Assembly: GCA_016719885.1 (NCBI GenBank)
Contig: JADJYF010000019.1
Span: forward strand, 93,297-157,296
Origin: Pseudomonadota bacterium
Lineage (GTDB): Bacteria > Pseudomonadota > Gammaproteobacteria > Ga0077536
Length of the DNA stretch: 64,000 bases
Direction of reading: 5' to 3'
The number at the start of each line of letters is the position of its first letter. Position 1 is the stretch's first letter. Position numbers and translations under genes: made by a program. Below the pieces are notes generated by a model that saw only the letters and a list, made by a program, of their open reading frames with translations, was not told the origin of the DNA and made no database searches. Positions 8,298 through 16,204 of the stretch are shown here, in pieces.

Positions 8298-9583
8298 CAC
8301 TTCACCTCCGCCACGCGCTTCGGCGCGCTGTCCTGGCCGCCACGCGCGAACGGCGTGACGGTGCGCGGTTCGGCGCGGTCCTCCAGCGCCATGGGCTTCG
8401 GCGACCAGTGATCTTCATAGCCCTTCCACTTCGAGCGCATCTGCGGAATGACCTTGGTGGCGAACATCTCGGTGGAATAACGGCACAGATCATTGGGCAT
8501 GTCGCCGAAGTGCAGCAGGCACACCAGGTGACCGATCTTCAACGAGTCGACGACTTTCTCGATCTGCTCGGCGACGCTGTCTGGACTGCCGGCGACGATG
8601 TAGCCCTTGTCGATCATCTCGCGCCACGACAGCGCCGCGGCCTGGTTGAGCGCCGAGGACTGGCCGGCCATCTGCGAGGACAGGCCGGCGCGGATGGTGG
8701 GCTCGGTGCGATAGCCCGGCGCGTCGGCGAAACCCGGGTACACGTGCAGGCAGCGTGAGAAGAAATAGCGCGCATGCTTTTCGTACAGGCGCTGCGCCTC
8801 GGCGTCGGTCTCGGCCACGCAGATCTGCTGCGCGAACGCGGCCTGGTAGGGATTGAAGTCCGAGCCCAGTTCTTCCATGCGCTGCCAGAAGCCTTCCATG
8901 AGCTGCGCGCCACGGATGTAACCGGAGAACGACAAGTAGCTGTAGTTGTACTTGTGCGCGGCGCAGAAGTCCCAGGTCTCGAGCGAACCGCCGCCCGGGA
9001 TCCAGATCGGCGGCGGCGTCTGCAGCGGCCGCGGCCACAGGTTCACGTAGCGCAGCTTGTAGTGCTTGCCGTTCCACGCGAACACGTCCGGGTCGCGCCA
9101 CGCGCGCATGATGAGGTCGTGCGCTTCGTGGTACTGCTCGCGCAGGGTCGCGGGATTCACGCCGCAGGCGTAGTTGTCGTCCATGGAGCTGCCGACCGGG
9201 AAGCCCGAGATCAGGCGCCCGCCGGAGATGCAGTCGATCATCGCCATCTCTTCGGCGACGCGGGTCGGCGGGTCGTACAGCGCCAGCGACTGCCCGAGCA
9301 GCAGGATGGCCGCGCGATGGGTGCGGCGCGCGAGCGTGGCGGCCATCAGCTGCGGCGACGGCATCAGGCCGTAGGCGTTCTGGTGGTGTTCGTTGATGCC
9401 GAGACCGTCGTAACCGACGTCCTCGGCGAGTTCCAGCAGGTCCAGGTAATCGTTGTAGATGCGATTGGCCTTGCGCGCGTCGAACAGGCGCGAATCGACA
9501 TCGACCCATACGCTGCGATGCTTCTCGGTGAAGTCATCGGGCAGGTAGGGCCACGGCATGAGGTTGAACCAGTGGAACTTCAT
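8297..9583 (-). CDS. LLM-class flavin-dependent oxidoreductase (bacterial luciferase-like)
   Basis: A 428-residue TIM-barrel flavoprotein of the luciferase-like monooxygenase (LLM) family. Typical parts are DGLGINEHHQNAYGL near residue 50, a SGGRLISGFPVGSS flavin-binding loop, and WIPGGGSLETWDF. The start at 9583 (MKFHWFNLMPWPY) is chosen because it is preceded by a strong ribosome site (AGAAGGAG) on the minus strand; the longer upstream frame has none. LLM proteins are two-component monooxygenases using FMNH2 or F420 enzymes. It is the first gene of the four-gene minus-strand run and overlaps the hydrolase. Confidence 0.88.
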   Translation of the reverse strand: MKFHWFNLMPWPYLPDDFTEKHRSVWVDVDSRLFDARKANRIYNDYLDLLELAEDVGYDGLGINEHHQNAYGLMPSPQLMAATLARRTHRAAILLLGQSLALYDPPTRVAEEMAMIDCISGGRLISGFPVGSSMDDNYACGVNPATLREQYHEAHDLIMRAWRDPDVFAWNGKHYKLRYVNLWPRPLQTPPPIWIPGGGSLETWDFCAAHKYNYSYLSFSGYIRGAQLMEGFWQRMEELGSDFNPYQAAFAQQICVAETDAEAQRLYEKHARYFFSRCLHVYPGFADAPGYRTEPTIRAGLSSQMAGQSSALNQAAALSWREMIDKGYIVAGSPDSVAEQIEKVVDSLKIGHLVCLLHFGDMPNDLCRYSTEMFATKVIPQMRSKWKGYEDHWSPKPMALEDRAEPRTVTPFARGGQDSAPKRVAEVK

Positions 9584-9731
9584 GGGCTGTTGTCTCCTTC
9601 TGAGGTGGGCGCCACGGCGCGCTGCCTTGACGCGCAAAGCAGGGATTGTCGACGCTCCCGCCCGCCAGGGATATCCCGCCAGCGGGTAGGGGATTGACCA
9701 GGCGGAAGCGCAGCCCGCGCTTCCACCGCGC

Positions 9732-12203
9732 TCAGGCGCCGGGCAGGATGTCCTCCAGCAGCGCGCGAAAGGCGCCGACCTCGAGCGGCTTGCGCACCAG
9801 GGCGCGGATGCCGCTGGCCTTGAGAGCCGCTTCCGACAGGCCCTCGCTGTAGCCGGTGTAGAGCACCACCGGCAGGTCGGGCCGGAGCTTCAGCAGCCGC
9901 TCGGCGAGCGCGGTGCCGGTCATGTGCGGCATGGTCTGATCGACGATCACCAGCTGCCATGCCTGCGGGTCGCGGGCGAATTCATGGAAGGCGCCGAGGC
10001 CATTGCCGAAGGCGCTGACGGTCAGGCCCCAGTTGGTCAGCAATTCCTCGAGAAATTCGCCGACCACGAAGTTGTCATCGACTATCAGCACCTTGCCCGC
10101 CAGCGGCCGCCGGGCGTGCACGGCGGCACTGCCGCGGGCGGCGAGCGCATGCTCCGGCAGCGAGGTGTCGCCGGGCAACAGGATGCGGAAACGCGTGCCG
10201 AAGCCGAGCACGCTTTCCACCACGATGTGGCCGCCGTACTCGTGCACGATGCCATGCACGGTGGCGAGACCCATGCCGCTGCCCTTGCCGACGTCCTTGG
10301 TGGAGAAGAACGGCTCGAAGATGCGGTCGATGAGCGCCGCCTCGATGCCGGCGCCGGAATCGCCCACCACCAGTTCGACGAAATTGCCCTGCGCCAGCTG
10401 CCGGCAGGACGCGCACAGCTGGGGCGCGGATGGCGTCGCATGCAGTTCCACGCTGAGCGCGCCGCTGCCCTGCATGGCGTCGCGCGCGTTGATGCACAGG
10501 TTGACCAGGATCTGTTCGACGTGCAGCGGATCGATGACGACCGCCGGCAGGTCGCGCGCGAAGCGCCGTTCGATGCGTATCGAGGCGGGCATGGTCGAGT
10601 CGAGCAAGGCCATGCCTTCCTCGATCACGCTCTGCAGGCGCAGGCGCCGAGGTTCGCCCTGCTGGCCGCGGCTGAAGGTCAGCATCTGTGCGATGAGATC
10701 GCGCGCCCGTTCGCCGGAGCGCTGCGCGCGTGCGAGGTAACGATGCAGGCGCTCGTCATCGAGCTCCTGTACGCGTTCGGCGGCGAGATGCACATAGCCC
10801 ATCACGCTGGTGAGGATGTTGTTGAAGTCATGGGCGATGCCGCCGGTGAGCTGGCCGATGGCCTCCATCTTCTGCGCCTGGCGCAGCTGGCCTTCCAGCA
10901 GCAGGCGTTGATCGGCGGCGGCGCGGCGATCGGTGATGTCGCGCAGGTAGGCGACGAAGATGCGGCGCCGCTCGTCGCCGGTCATGGCCAACACCAGTTC
11001 GACGGGAAACTCGTCGCCGTCGGCGCGCTGCGCGGTGCATTCCATGCGTCGCGCGCCCGCCAGTGACTCGTGGCCGGCGGCGAGGCGCGCTATTTCGTCG
11101 TCGACGGCGCCGCGCGCGCGCGGCGGAAACGCGAGCGCGCTGAACTCGCGCCCCAGCACTTCGGCGCCGCGGTAACCGAAGCACTGCTCGGCGGCCGGGT
11201 TGAAATCGAGGATACGGCCGGTTTCGTCCAGCGCGATGATGCAATCGAGGCTGGCACGCACGGTGGCGCGCAAGCGGTCTTCACTGGCGCGCAGTGCCAG
11301 CGCACGGGCGCGCGCCTCGGAGATGTCGCGCACGATGCCGAGAATATGCGGCGCGCCGCGATAGTCCATGCGTATGCCGCTGGAATGGGCGTGGAACACC
11401 GAGCCGTCCTTGCGACAGGCGCGGTGCTCGGCATGCGCCGAGCCATGCGCCAGCACGTCGTCGACGAAGCGTCGCGACTCGGCGAGGTGCGCCTGCGCGA
11501 GGTATTCATGGATGTTGTGTCCGAGCAATTCATCGCGGCCATACAGGTACAGGCGTTCGATGGCCGGATTCACGTCCACCACTTCGCCGTCGGGGCGAAA
11601 CAGCACCAGGCCGTCGACCGAGGCGGTGAAGATGGCGCGGTACTGCTCCTCGCTGGCATGCAGCGCCGCCACCGCCGCGCCGCGTTCCACTTCCAGCGCG
11701 GCGCGCTCGGCGTAGATGCGCAGCAGCGACTCGACGCGTTCGACGCGCTCGATCTCGCCGTACTTCATCACCACCAGGATGCCGAGGGTGCGGTGCTGAC
11801 TATCGAACAGCGGATAGGCGGCATAGCCCGAGATGCGCGTGTCGATGTCGTTGATTTCCGGAAAGCTGTAGGCGACGTCGCGGGGGAAGATGCGAAATTC
11901 CTGGCGGACCACCGTTTCGCAGGGCGTGCCGTGCAGGGGATAGGTGGAGAACGGCATCAATTGGCCGTTGGCATAACAGGACAAGGACCGTATCGACGGC
12001 ACGCCGTCGATTTCCAGATAGAGGCCGACCAGGCCGATGTCGCAATCGAGCAGTTCGGTCAGCGAGATCACGAGATCGTCGTAGATGTTGTCGCAGCGCG
12101 CACCCGACAGGGCGCGCGCGGTGCGCAACAGGAAATCCTCGGCGCCGCGCTCGTCGCGCCGCGTGGCGGGCCGTGACAAGTTCTCGACGCGCGACTGTTC
12201 CAT
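9732..12203 (-). CDS. GAF-PAS-PAS hybrid sensor histidine kinase with receiver domain
   Basis: An 823-residue soluble hybrid kinase. Order: GAF-like sensor (about 35-180), PAS (about 185-300, starting SEEQYRAIFTASVDGLVLF), second PAS (about 310-430), HisKA with phospho-acceptor His458 in IAHDFNNILTS, HATPase_c (about 550-675; GSGMGLATVHGI G-box), and a receiver with Asp755 in IVDQTMPHM. No membrane segment is seen, so the signal is probably cytoplasmic. It starts in a TGATG overlap with the stop of the OmpR-type regulator gene, so the two are one operon. HDFNN-type kinases with a C-terminal receiver often use a phosphorelay. The signal is unknown. Confidence 0.92.
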   Translation of the reverse strand: MEQSRVENLSRPATRRDERGAEDFLLRTARALSGARCDNIYDDLVISLTELLDCDIGLVGLYLEIDGVPSIRSLSCYANGQLMPFSTYPLHGTPCETVVRQEFRIFPRDVAYSFPEINDIDTRISGYAAYPLFDSQHRTLGILVVMKYGEIERVERVESLLRIYAERAALEVERGAAVAALHASEEQYRAIFTASVDGLVLFRPDGEVVDVNPAIERLYLYGRDELLGHNIHEYLAQAHLAESRRFVDDVLAHGSAHAEHRACRKDGSVFHAHSSGIRMDYRGAPHILGIVRDISEARARALALRASEDRLRATVRASLDCIIALDETGRILDFNPAAEQCFGYRGAEVLGREFSALAFPPRARGAVDDEIARLAAGHESLAGARRMECTAQRADGDEFPVELVLAMTGDERRRIFVAYLRDITDRRAAADQRLLLEGQLRQAQKMEAIGQLTGGIAHDFNNILTSVMGYVHLAAERVQELDDERLHRYLARAQRSGERARDLIAQMLTFSRGQQGEPRRLRLQSVIEEGMALLDSTMPASIRIERRFARDLPAVVIDPLHVEQILVNLCINARDAMQGSGALSVELHATPSAPQLCASCRQLAQGNFVELVVGDSGAGIEAALIDRIFEPFFSTKDVGKGSGMGLATVHGIVHEYGGHIVVESVLGFGTRFRILLPGDTSLPEHALAARGSAAVHARRPLAGKVLIVDDNFVVGEFLEELLTNWGLTVSAFGNGLGAFHEFARDPQAWQLVIVDQTMPHMTGTALAERLLKLRPDLPVVLYTGYSEGLSEAALKASGIRALVRKPLEVGAFRALLEDILPGA

Positions 12204-12943
12204 CAGCGCGTACCTGGCACGAACATGTAGCCCATGCCGCGCTTGGTGCGAATGGCCTGCGGCTTGTCCGGATCGGTCTCGACTTTCTTGCGCAGGCGCG
12301 CGATGCGGATGTCTATGCTGCGGTCATAGGGATCCCATTCACGGTTTTGCGTGAGGCTCATGAGCTGGTCGCGGCTGAGCGGCCGGTTGGGGCGTTCGGC
12401 AAAGACCTTCAGCAGTTCGAACTCGGCGGCGCTGAGCGGGATCTCGTTGCCGTCGGCGTCGAACAACTGGCAGCTCACCAGGTCGAGCGCGGCGACGCCG
12501 AAGCGCACCCGCGTGTGGCTGGTGTCCTGCGCCGCCGGCGGCGGCTCGGGCTCGCGCTGATAGCGGCGCAGCACGCTCTTCAGGCGTGCGCGCAGTTCAC
12601 GCAAATCGAAGGGCTTGGTCAGGTAGTCGTCAGCGCCGATCTCGAGGCCGACGATCCTGTCCACCGTATCGCCGGCGCCCGACACGATGATGATGCCGAT
12701 ATCGAGTTGTTCGCGCACGAAGCGCGCCAGCGACAGGCCGTCTTCGCCCGGCAGTCCGATATCGAGCAACACCACGCTCGGCGTGTGCGTTTCGAGCAGC
12801 GCGCGCATGGCCTGGCCGCCGTTCGCCGACAGCACCTGGTAGCCGTTGTCGCCGAGATAGTCCTCGAGCAACTCGCGCACCTCGGCGTCGTCATCCACCA
12901 CCATGACGGTCACAGCGGCGGTCGGCAATGAGTCGACGCTCAT
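12203..12943 (-). CDS. OmpR-family response regulator
   Basis: A 246-residue response regulator. The receiver has the acidic pair in VMVVDDDAEV, phospho-acceptor Asp61 in VVLLDIGLPGEDG and the Lys of YLTKPFDLREL. The C-terminal winged helix (about 150-240) shows RPLSRDQLMSL, SIDIRIARLRKK and the wing RTKRGMGYMFV. It overlaps the start of the hybrid kinase gene and is presumably its partner. ATG 12943 is chosen: it is preceded by GGGAGATTCG, and the receiver begins soon after, whereas the longer frame to 13027 adds a non-conserved tail. Upstream on the same strand are two 38-residue membrane miniprotein genes. Confidence 0.93.
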   Translation of the reverse strand: MSVDSLPTAAVTVMVVDDDAEVRELLEDYLGDNGYQVLSANGGQAMRALLETHTPSVVLLDIGLPGEDGLSLARFVREQLDIGIIIVSGAGDTVDRIVGLEIGADDYLTKPFDLRELRARLKSVLRRYQREPEPPPAAQDTSHTRVRFGVAALDLVSCQLFDADGNEIPLSAAEFELLKVFAERPNRPLSRDQLMSLTQNREWDPYDRSIDIRIARLRKKVETDPDKPQAIRTKRGMGYMFVPGTR

Positions 12944-13054
12944 CGAATCTCCCAGGCAGCCAGCGGCTGACGCTGTGTCACGCGTGGACGGGCCGGGGCA
13001 TTCTTTCATCACGGTCGTGGCTTGCATAGCGAGTGGCGCGCTCCGGGTGCGCGC

Positions 13055-13171
13055 TCAGACCAGCGGCGCCGCGAGGCCCAGCAGGCCGTGGGCGCCGAGC
13101 CCCGCGGCCACCGCGCCAAGCGTGGTGATGAAGGCGGTGGCGATGCCGAATTCCAGTATCCAGTCGTTCAT
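13055..13171 (-). CDS. 38-residue single-pass membrane miniprotein, copy A
   Basis: A 39-codon frame, ATG 13171 to TGA 13055, with a clear ribosome site GGGGAGC 6-7 bases before the ATG. The product begins MNDWILEFGIATAF and continues with a Gly/Ala/Leu-rich hydrophobic stretch through GLLGLAAPLV; it has one predicted membrane helix and a short acidic N-terminus. It matches no family I recognise. A second frame of exactly the same length lies 178 bases upstream with the same ribosome site context and a similar upstream element. It is 111 bases upstream of the OmpR regulator gene on the same strand. Translation is inferred only. Confidence 0.55.
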   Translation of the reverse strand: MNDWILEFGIATAFITTLGAVAAGLGAHGLLGLAAPLV

Positions 13172-13226
13172 GTGCCGTGCTCCCCGTTGCCGGTCGCGCG
13201 CCGCGCGACCCGTGTGGTGAATCAAT

Positions 13227-13274
13227 CTAACGGCGTCGTGTGCTGGCCGCGTTTCAGTAGTCGCAAGTTTTGTA
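13227..13274 (-). promoter_or_regulatory. Upstream element A of miniprotein gene A
   Basis: Read on the minus strand, the element has TACAAA, then TGAAAC starting 18 bases later, then GCCGTTAG ending 24 bases after TGAAAC; its end is 56 bases before the ATG of miniprotein A. Element B (13524-13571) has the same words at exactly the same spacings. GAAAC-N18-CGTT is loosely like an ECF sigma promoter, but the class is not certain. Confidence 0.4.
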
Positions 13275-13349
13275 ATGGATTTGTTTCAACACCGCGCGAC
13301 CCGGCGCCGGCGCAGGCGGCCGAGGTCGCCCCCGGCCGCGGGCCGCCGC

Positions 13350-13466
13350 TCATGCGATCGGCGGTTTGAGGGCGCCACCCATCTGGATCCACAGGAAGGC
13401 CCACAGGGCGATGCCGGTGATGGTGCAGGTGACGGTGGCAATGGTGTCGGAAATCTCGGTACTCAT
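13350..13466 (-). CDS. 38-residue single-pass membrane miniprotein, copy B
   Basis: A 39-codon frame, ATG 13466 to TGA 13350, preceded by AGGGAGCACC, nearly the same ribosome site as copy A. The product begins MSTEISDTIATVTCTI, followed by one hydrophobic, Trp-containing helix (TGIALWAFLWIQMGG) and a basic KPPIA end. Length equals copy A to the residue; both share an IAT-x3-x-T pattern at the start of the helix. No known family is recognised. The two copies are 295 bases apart start to start, each with its own upstream element, as expected of an old tandem duplication. A role in membrane stress or in sensing for the downstream two-component system is speculation. Confidence 0.55.
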   Translation of the reverse strand: MSTEISDTIATVTCTITGIALWAFLWIQMGGALKPPIA

Positions 13467-13523
13467 GGCGGTGCTCCCTTGAAGCTTGGTGCGCGACGCC
13501 GATTGGCATTGCGTGGGAACAGC

Positions 13524-13571
13524 CTAGCGGCGCCGCGTATCGACAGGGTTTCACGGCGCTGGCGCTTTGTA
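13524..13571 (-). promoter_or_regulatory. Upstream element B of miniprotein gene B
   Basis: Minus-strand words TACAAA, TGAAAC and GCCGCTAG at the same 18- and 24-base spacings as element A. It ends 58 bases before the ATG of miniprotein B. Sequence between the words is not conserved, which argues for function rather than a recent copy. Confidence 0.4.
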
Positions 13572-13679
13572 GCGCGATTGTTGTGGCTGGTCGCGCGGTC
13601 GCGTCAGTCGCGGCTGACTTGTATTGTGCGGAACGCTCGCATTTAATCCCGTCACCTCGAACCCAGGCGGACGGCGGCG

Positions 13680-14060
13680 ATGGTGACCCGGTTTGTACGC
13701 GAGCCCGATTACATGCTGGTGGCGATGCAGGGCGCGATCGACCTGCCGCGCGTCAAGGCGCTGGTCGAAGCGTTCGTGGCCCATCCCCAGTTCGAGACCG
13801 GCATGCCGGTGCTGTGGGATGCACGCGAGATCGAGTCATTCAATCTCAACTTCGACGACATGCGCGAATTCGGCAAGTTTCTCGCTGGCCTTGCCGAGCG
13901 ACGTGGTGGCGGCCGCTCGGCGATGGTGGCGAAGGACGACGCGGTGTTTGGCACCTTCCGCATCCATCAACTCATGAACCAGTCCGTGGTCAGTTACGAA
14001 TTCCACGTGTTCCGCGATTTCGACGAAGCGCGTCGCTGGCTGTTGCAGCCAGCGGCTTAA
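13680..14060 (+). CDS. SpoIIAA/STAS-like domain protein
   Basis: A 126-residue soluble protein with the alternating strand-helix layout of SpoIIAA-like (STAS/SEC14-type) proteins: DYMLVAMQGAIDLPRVKALVEAF, a central MPVLWDAREIESF strand, a helix with FGKFLAGLAERR, and HVFRDFDEARRWL at the end. Proteins of this kind are common, small and mostly uncharacterised; some may bind lipids or act in partner switching. It is transcribed away from the miniprotein genes and converges with the nitroreductase, overlapping its stop by four bases. Confidence 0.6.
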   Translation: MVTRFVREPDYMLVAMQGAIDLPRVKALVEAFVAHPQFETGMPVLWDAREIESFNLNFDDMREFGKFLAGLAERRGGGRSAMVAKDDAVFGTFRIHQLMNQSVVSYEFHVFRDFDEARRWLLQPAA

Positions 14061-14710
14061 TCCATGCGTTCGGCGCCCGGCAGGGCTTGCCCATAGCTGT
14101 CGAGAAACGCGAACTCGCTTAAAGGCTTGCGATGCAGCCTGGCGGGGAAGGGCTTGGCCGGCCAGCCGAGCGTGATCATGGCCGCCACCGCCACGTGGCT
14201 CGGCATGCCAAGCAGCGCCTGCACGTCTTTTTCCGCCAGCGCGAGGATGGTGGTGAGCGTGGTGCCGAGGCCGACATCGCGCGCCGCGAGCAAGAGGTTC
14301 TGCACCGCCGGGTAGATGGACGAACCGCCGGTCAGGGGCAGGCGTCCGAGATTGGCGTCCAGCGCCGTGACCTGCGTCATGTCCGCGCACACCACCACCA
14401 TCACCGGCACCTCGGCGAGATGCCGCGCGAAATGATCGACGTGCTTGAGAAAGCCGGGCTTGAAACCGGCCTTCGCTTCACCGGATTCGTACCTTGGCAG
14501 GATGGCGTCCCACAACGGCTGGTAGAGGTCGTGCAGTGCGCGGCGCTTGGCCGCGTCGCGCACCGCGAGGAAGGTGATGGGCTGCTTGTTGGAGCCGGTC
14601 GGCGCCCAGCGCGCCGCGTCCAGCACCTTGAGCAGCAATTTATCGGGCACCGCGTCGGGTTTGTAATAGCGGCAGGCGTTGGTGGTGCGGATGACGTCGG
14701 TGAGTTCCAT
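14057..14710 (-). CDS. Nitroreductase-family FMN protein
   Basis: A 217-residue protein of the nitroreductase fold. The N-terminal FMN-binding region (RTTNACRYYKPDAVPDKLLLKVLDAARWAPTGSNKQP) has the R-x-Y and APTGSNKQPI-type motifs; the GLGTTLTT and LGWPAKPFP segments near residues 150-195 are also typical. Such enzymes reduce nitro groups, quinones or enones with NAD(P)H and work as dimers. The gene is preceded by an inverted REP pair and ends in a four-base convergent overlap with the STAS-like gene. Substrate unknown. Confidence 0.87.
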   Translation of the reverse strand: MELTDVIRTTNACRYYKPDAVPDKLLLKVLDAARWAPTGSNKQPITFLAVRDAAKRRALHDLYQPLWDAILPRYESGEAKAGFKPGFLKHVDHFARHLAEVPVMVVVCADMTQVTALDANLGRLPLTGGSSIYPAVQNLLLAARDVGLGTTLTTILALAEKDVQALLGMPSHVAVAAMITLGWPAKPFPARLHRKPLSEFAFLDSYGQALPGAERMD

Positions 14711-14739
14711 GGTTCTCTCCCGGGACGATGGATATCCAT

Positions 14740-14823
14740 TGCAGGTGCGAATTCATTCGCACATTCGTGGCGTTGCGATGCGCGTGCTTACGTTTTCAAT
14801 ATGCGAATGAATTCGCTCCTACG
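14740..14823. repeat. Inverted REP pair (REPIN-like), first
   Basis: Two copies of the palindrome face each other: a minus-strand copy at 14740-14762 (GCAGGTGCGAATTCATTCGC) and a plus-strand copy at 14801-14823 (ATGCGAATGAATTCGCTCC), 38 bases apart. Both tails point outwards. It lies between nitroreductase and corA. Confidence 0.7.
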
Positions 14824-14843
14824 CGGGAAGGCCGTGCCCGGCC

Positions 14844-15815
14844 TCAACGCAGCCAGCCCTTGCGCCAGAAATAAATCATCGGCGCCGCCACCGAGGCCGT
14901 CATCAGCGCCAGCGCGAAGGGATAGCCCCAACTCTGGTCGAGCTCCGGCATGAAACGGAAATTCATGCCGTAGATGCTCGCGATCAGGGTCGGCGGCAGC
15001 AGGGCCACGCTCACCACCGAGAAGATCTTGATGATCTTGTTCTGGTTGATGTTGATGAAGCCGACCGTGGCGTCCATCAGGAAGTTGATCTTGTCGAACA
15101 GGTAGGCCGTGTGTGAATCGAGCGAGTCGATGTCGCGCAGCAGCTGGCGCGAGGCTTCGACCTGTTCGGGATTGAGCATGTGACTGCGCAACAGGAAGCT
15201 CACCGCGCGCCGCGTGTCCATGACGTTGCGGCGGATGCGGCCGTTCAAATCCTCTTCATGCGCGATGGCCGCCAGCACCTTGCCCGCTTCTTCGTCGCTG
15301 ACGTCGGTGGTCAGCACCGCCGCGCTGTGGGCTTCGAGATTGTCGTAGATGCCTTCCAGGGCGTCGGCCGAGTACTCGACGTCGGCGTCGTAAAGGCGCA
15401 GCAGTACATCGCGGTCGTCGCTGATCAGGGCCGGGATGCGCCGTGCGCGCAGACGCAGCAGGCGGAATACCGGCAGGTCTTCGTCGTGCACCGAGAACAG
15501 CACCTGGTTGAACAGGATGAAGGCCACGCGCACGTTGCGCGGATTGTCGTCGTCGTCGATGAGGAAGTCGGAACGGATGTGCAGTTCGCCGTTGTCCTCC
15601 TCGTAGAAGCGCGCCGATTCCTCGATGTCCTCGTCGGCCACGTCGTCGGGGATGGTCAGGCCGAAATGGCTGGTGATCCAGGCCTTCTCGGCGTCGGTGG
15701 GGGCTTCGAGGTCGACCCAGATCGGGGTCGAGGGCCCGATCTCGAACTGGTCGAGGGGCATTTGCACGAGGCCGCCCTTCAAGCGGCCGTTTTCGAGCGC
15801 GAACAGATTCAGCAT
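14844..15815 (-). CDS. corA: CorA-family magnesium/divalent cation channel
   Basis: A 323-residue inner-membrane protein. The long cytoplasmic N-terminal part is acidic (DVADEDIEESARFYEEDNGE) and the C-terminus has the two CorA membrane helices with the selectivity motif YGMNF between them, ending in the short basic tail FWRKGWLR. CorA pentamers import Mg2+ and sometimes Co2+ or Ni2+. ATG 15815 (MLNLFALENGRL) is the start that matches the family; the longer frame to 15923 adds an Arg-rich, non-family tail. The gene is single and followed by a REP pair. Confidence 0.93.
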   Translation of the reverse strand: MLNLFALENGRLKGGLVQMPLDQFEIGPSTPIWVDLEAPTDAEKAWITSHFGLTIPDDVADEDIEESARFYEEDNGELHIRSDFLIDDDDNPRNVRVAFILFNQVLFSVHDEDLPVFRLLRLRARRIPALISDDRDVLLRLYDADVEYSADALEGIYDNLEAHSAAVLTTDVSDEEAGKVLAAIAHEEDLNGRIRRNVMDTRRAVSFLLRSHMLNPEQVEASRQLLRDIDSLDSHTAYLFDKINFLMDATVGFININQNKIIKIFSVVSVALLPPTLIASIYGMNFRFMPELDQSWGYPFALALMTASVAAPMIYFWRKGWLR

Positions 15816-16204
15816 CGAGGGCTCCAGGGCCTGGCGAGTCAGGCCGCACTGCTTTCGTCTTCCGGATGTGAGCTGGGTTCCCGTCCTGTTCCGGTTCGAC
15901 GCTGCACCTCGCGGGGTGCGCATGCACTGGAGCAGACGGCTACCGAGGGGGGTAGCAGTCCAATGGAATTCTCCGCTGATGAAGTGGCGCGGATTATGTC
16001 ATCGCGCGCAAAACTGCGGCAAGCCACCGCGCGCGCCGGTTCACGCCCACGCGGCGCGGCGAACGATGACGGGCCATGGGGGCGGTCGTCGTCTTGCCCT
16101 CGCGAGTACGACGCAAGGAATGAGACTTGGTTGGTACCCGAGAGCGTCGATCTGCGTCTAGCATCGCGGTGTATCAATATTTTACGTTTAGGGAAAGGGT
16201 AGGG
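15816..16204. other. Gap upstream of corA, no supported gene
   Basis: About 390 bases hold no gene I can support. A short plus-strand frame from 15963 lacks family features. The last ~45 bases before 16205 are unusually AT-rich for this genome (TATCAATATTTTACGTTT) and directly abut the GC-extreme block. Confidence 0.5.

Noticed and set aside
6006..8411. 801-codon plus-strand open frame
   Set aside because: It is antisense to the GMC, GFA and hydrolase genes, all with clear family motifs. High G+C opens such shadows.
13227..13274. Calling the miniprotein upstream element a defined ECF-sigma promoter
   Set aside because: GAAAC-N18-CGTT is near but not equal to known ECF consensus spacings, so only the shared spacing between the two copies is reported.
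13022..13369. Plus-strand frame over the miniprotein region
   Set aside because: Basic Arg/Pro composition with no ribosome site; the minus-strand frames have ribosome sites and membrane-helix composition.
15963..16202. 80-codon plus-strand frame upstream of the GC-extreme block
   Set aside because: No family features, no good ribosome site, and its end runs into AT-rich and GC-extreme sequence.
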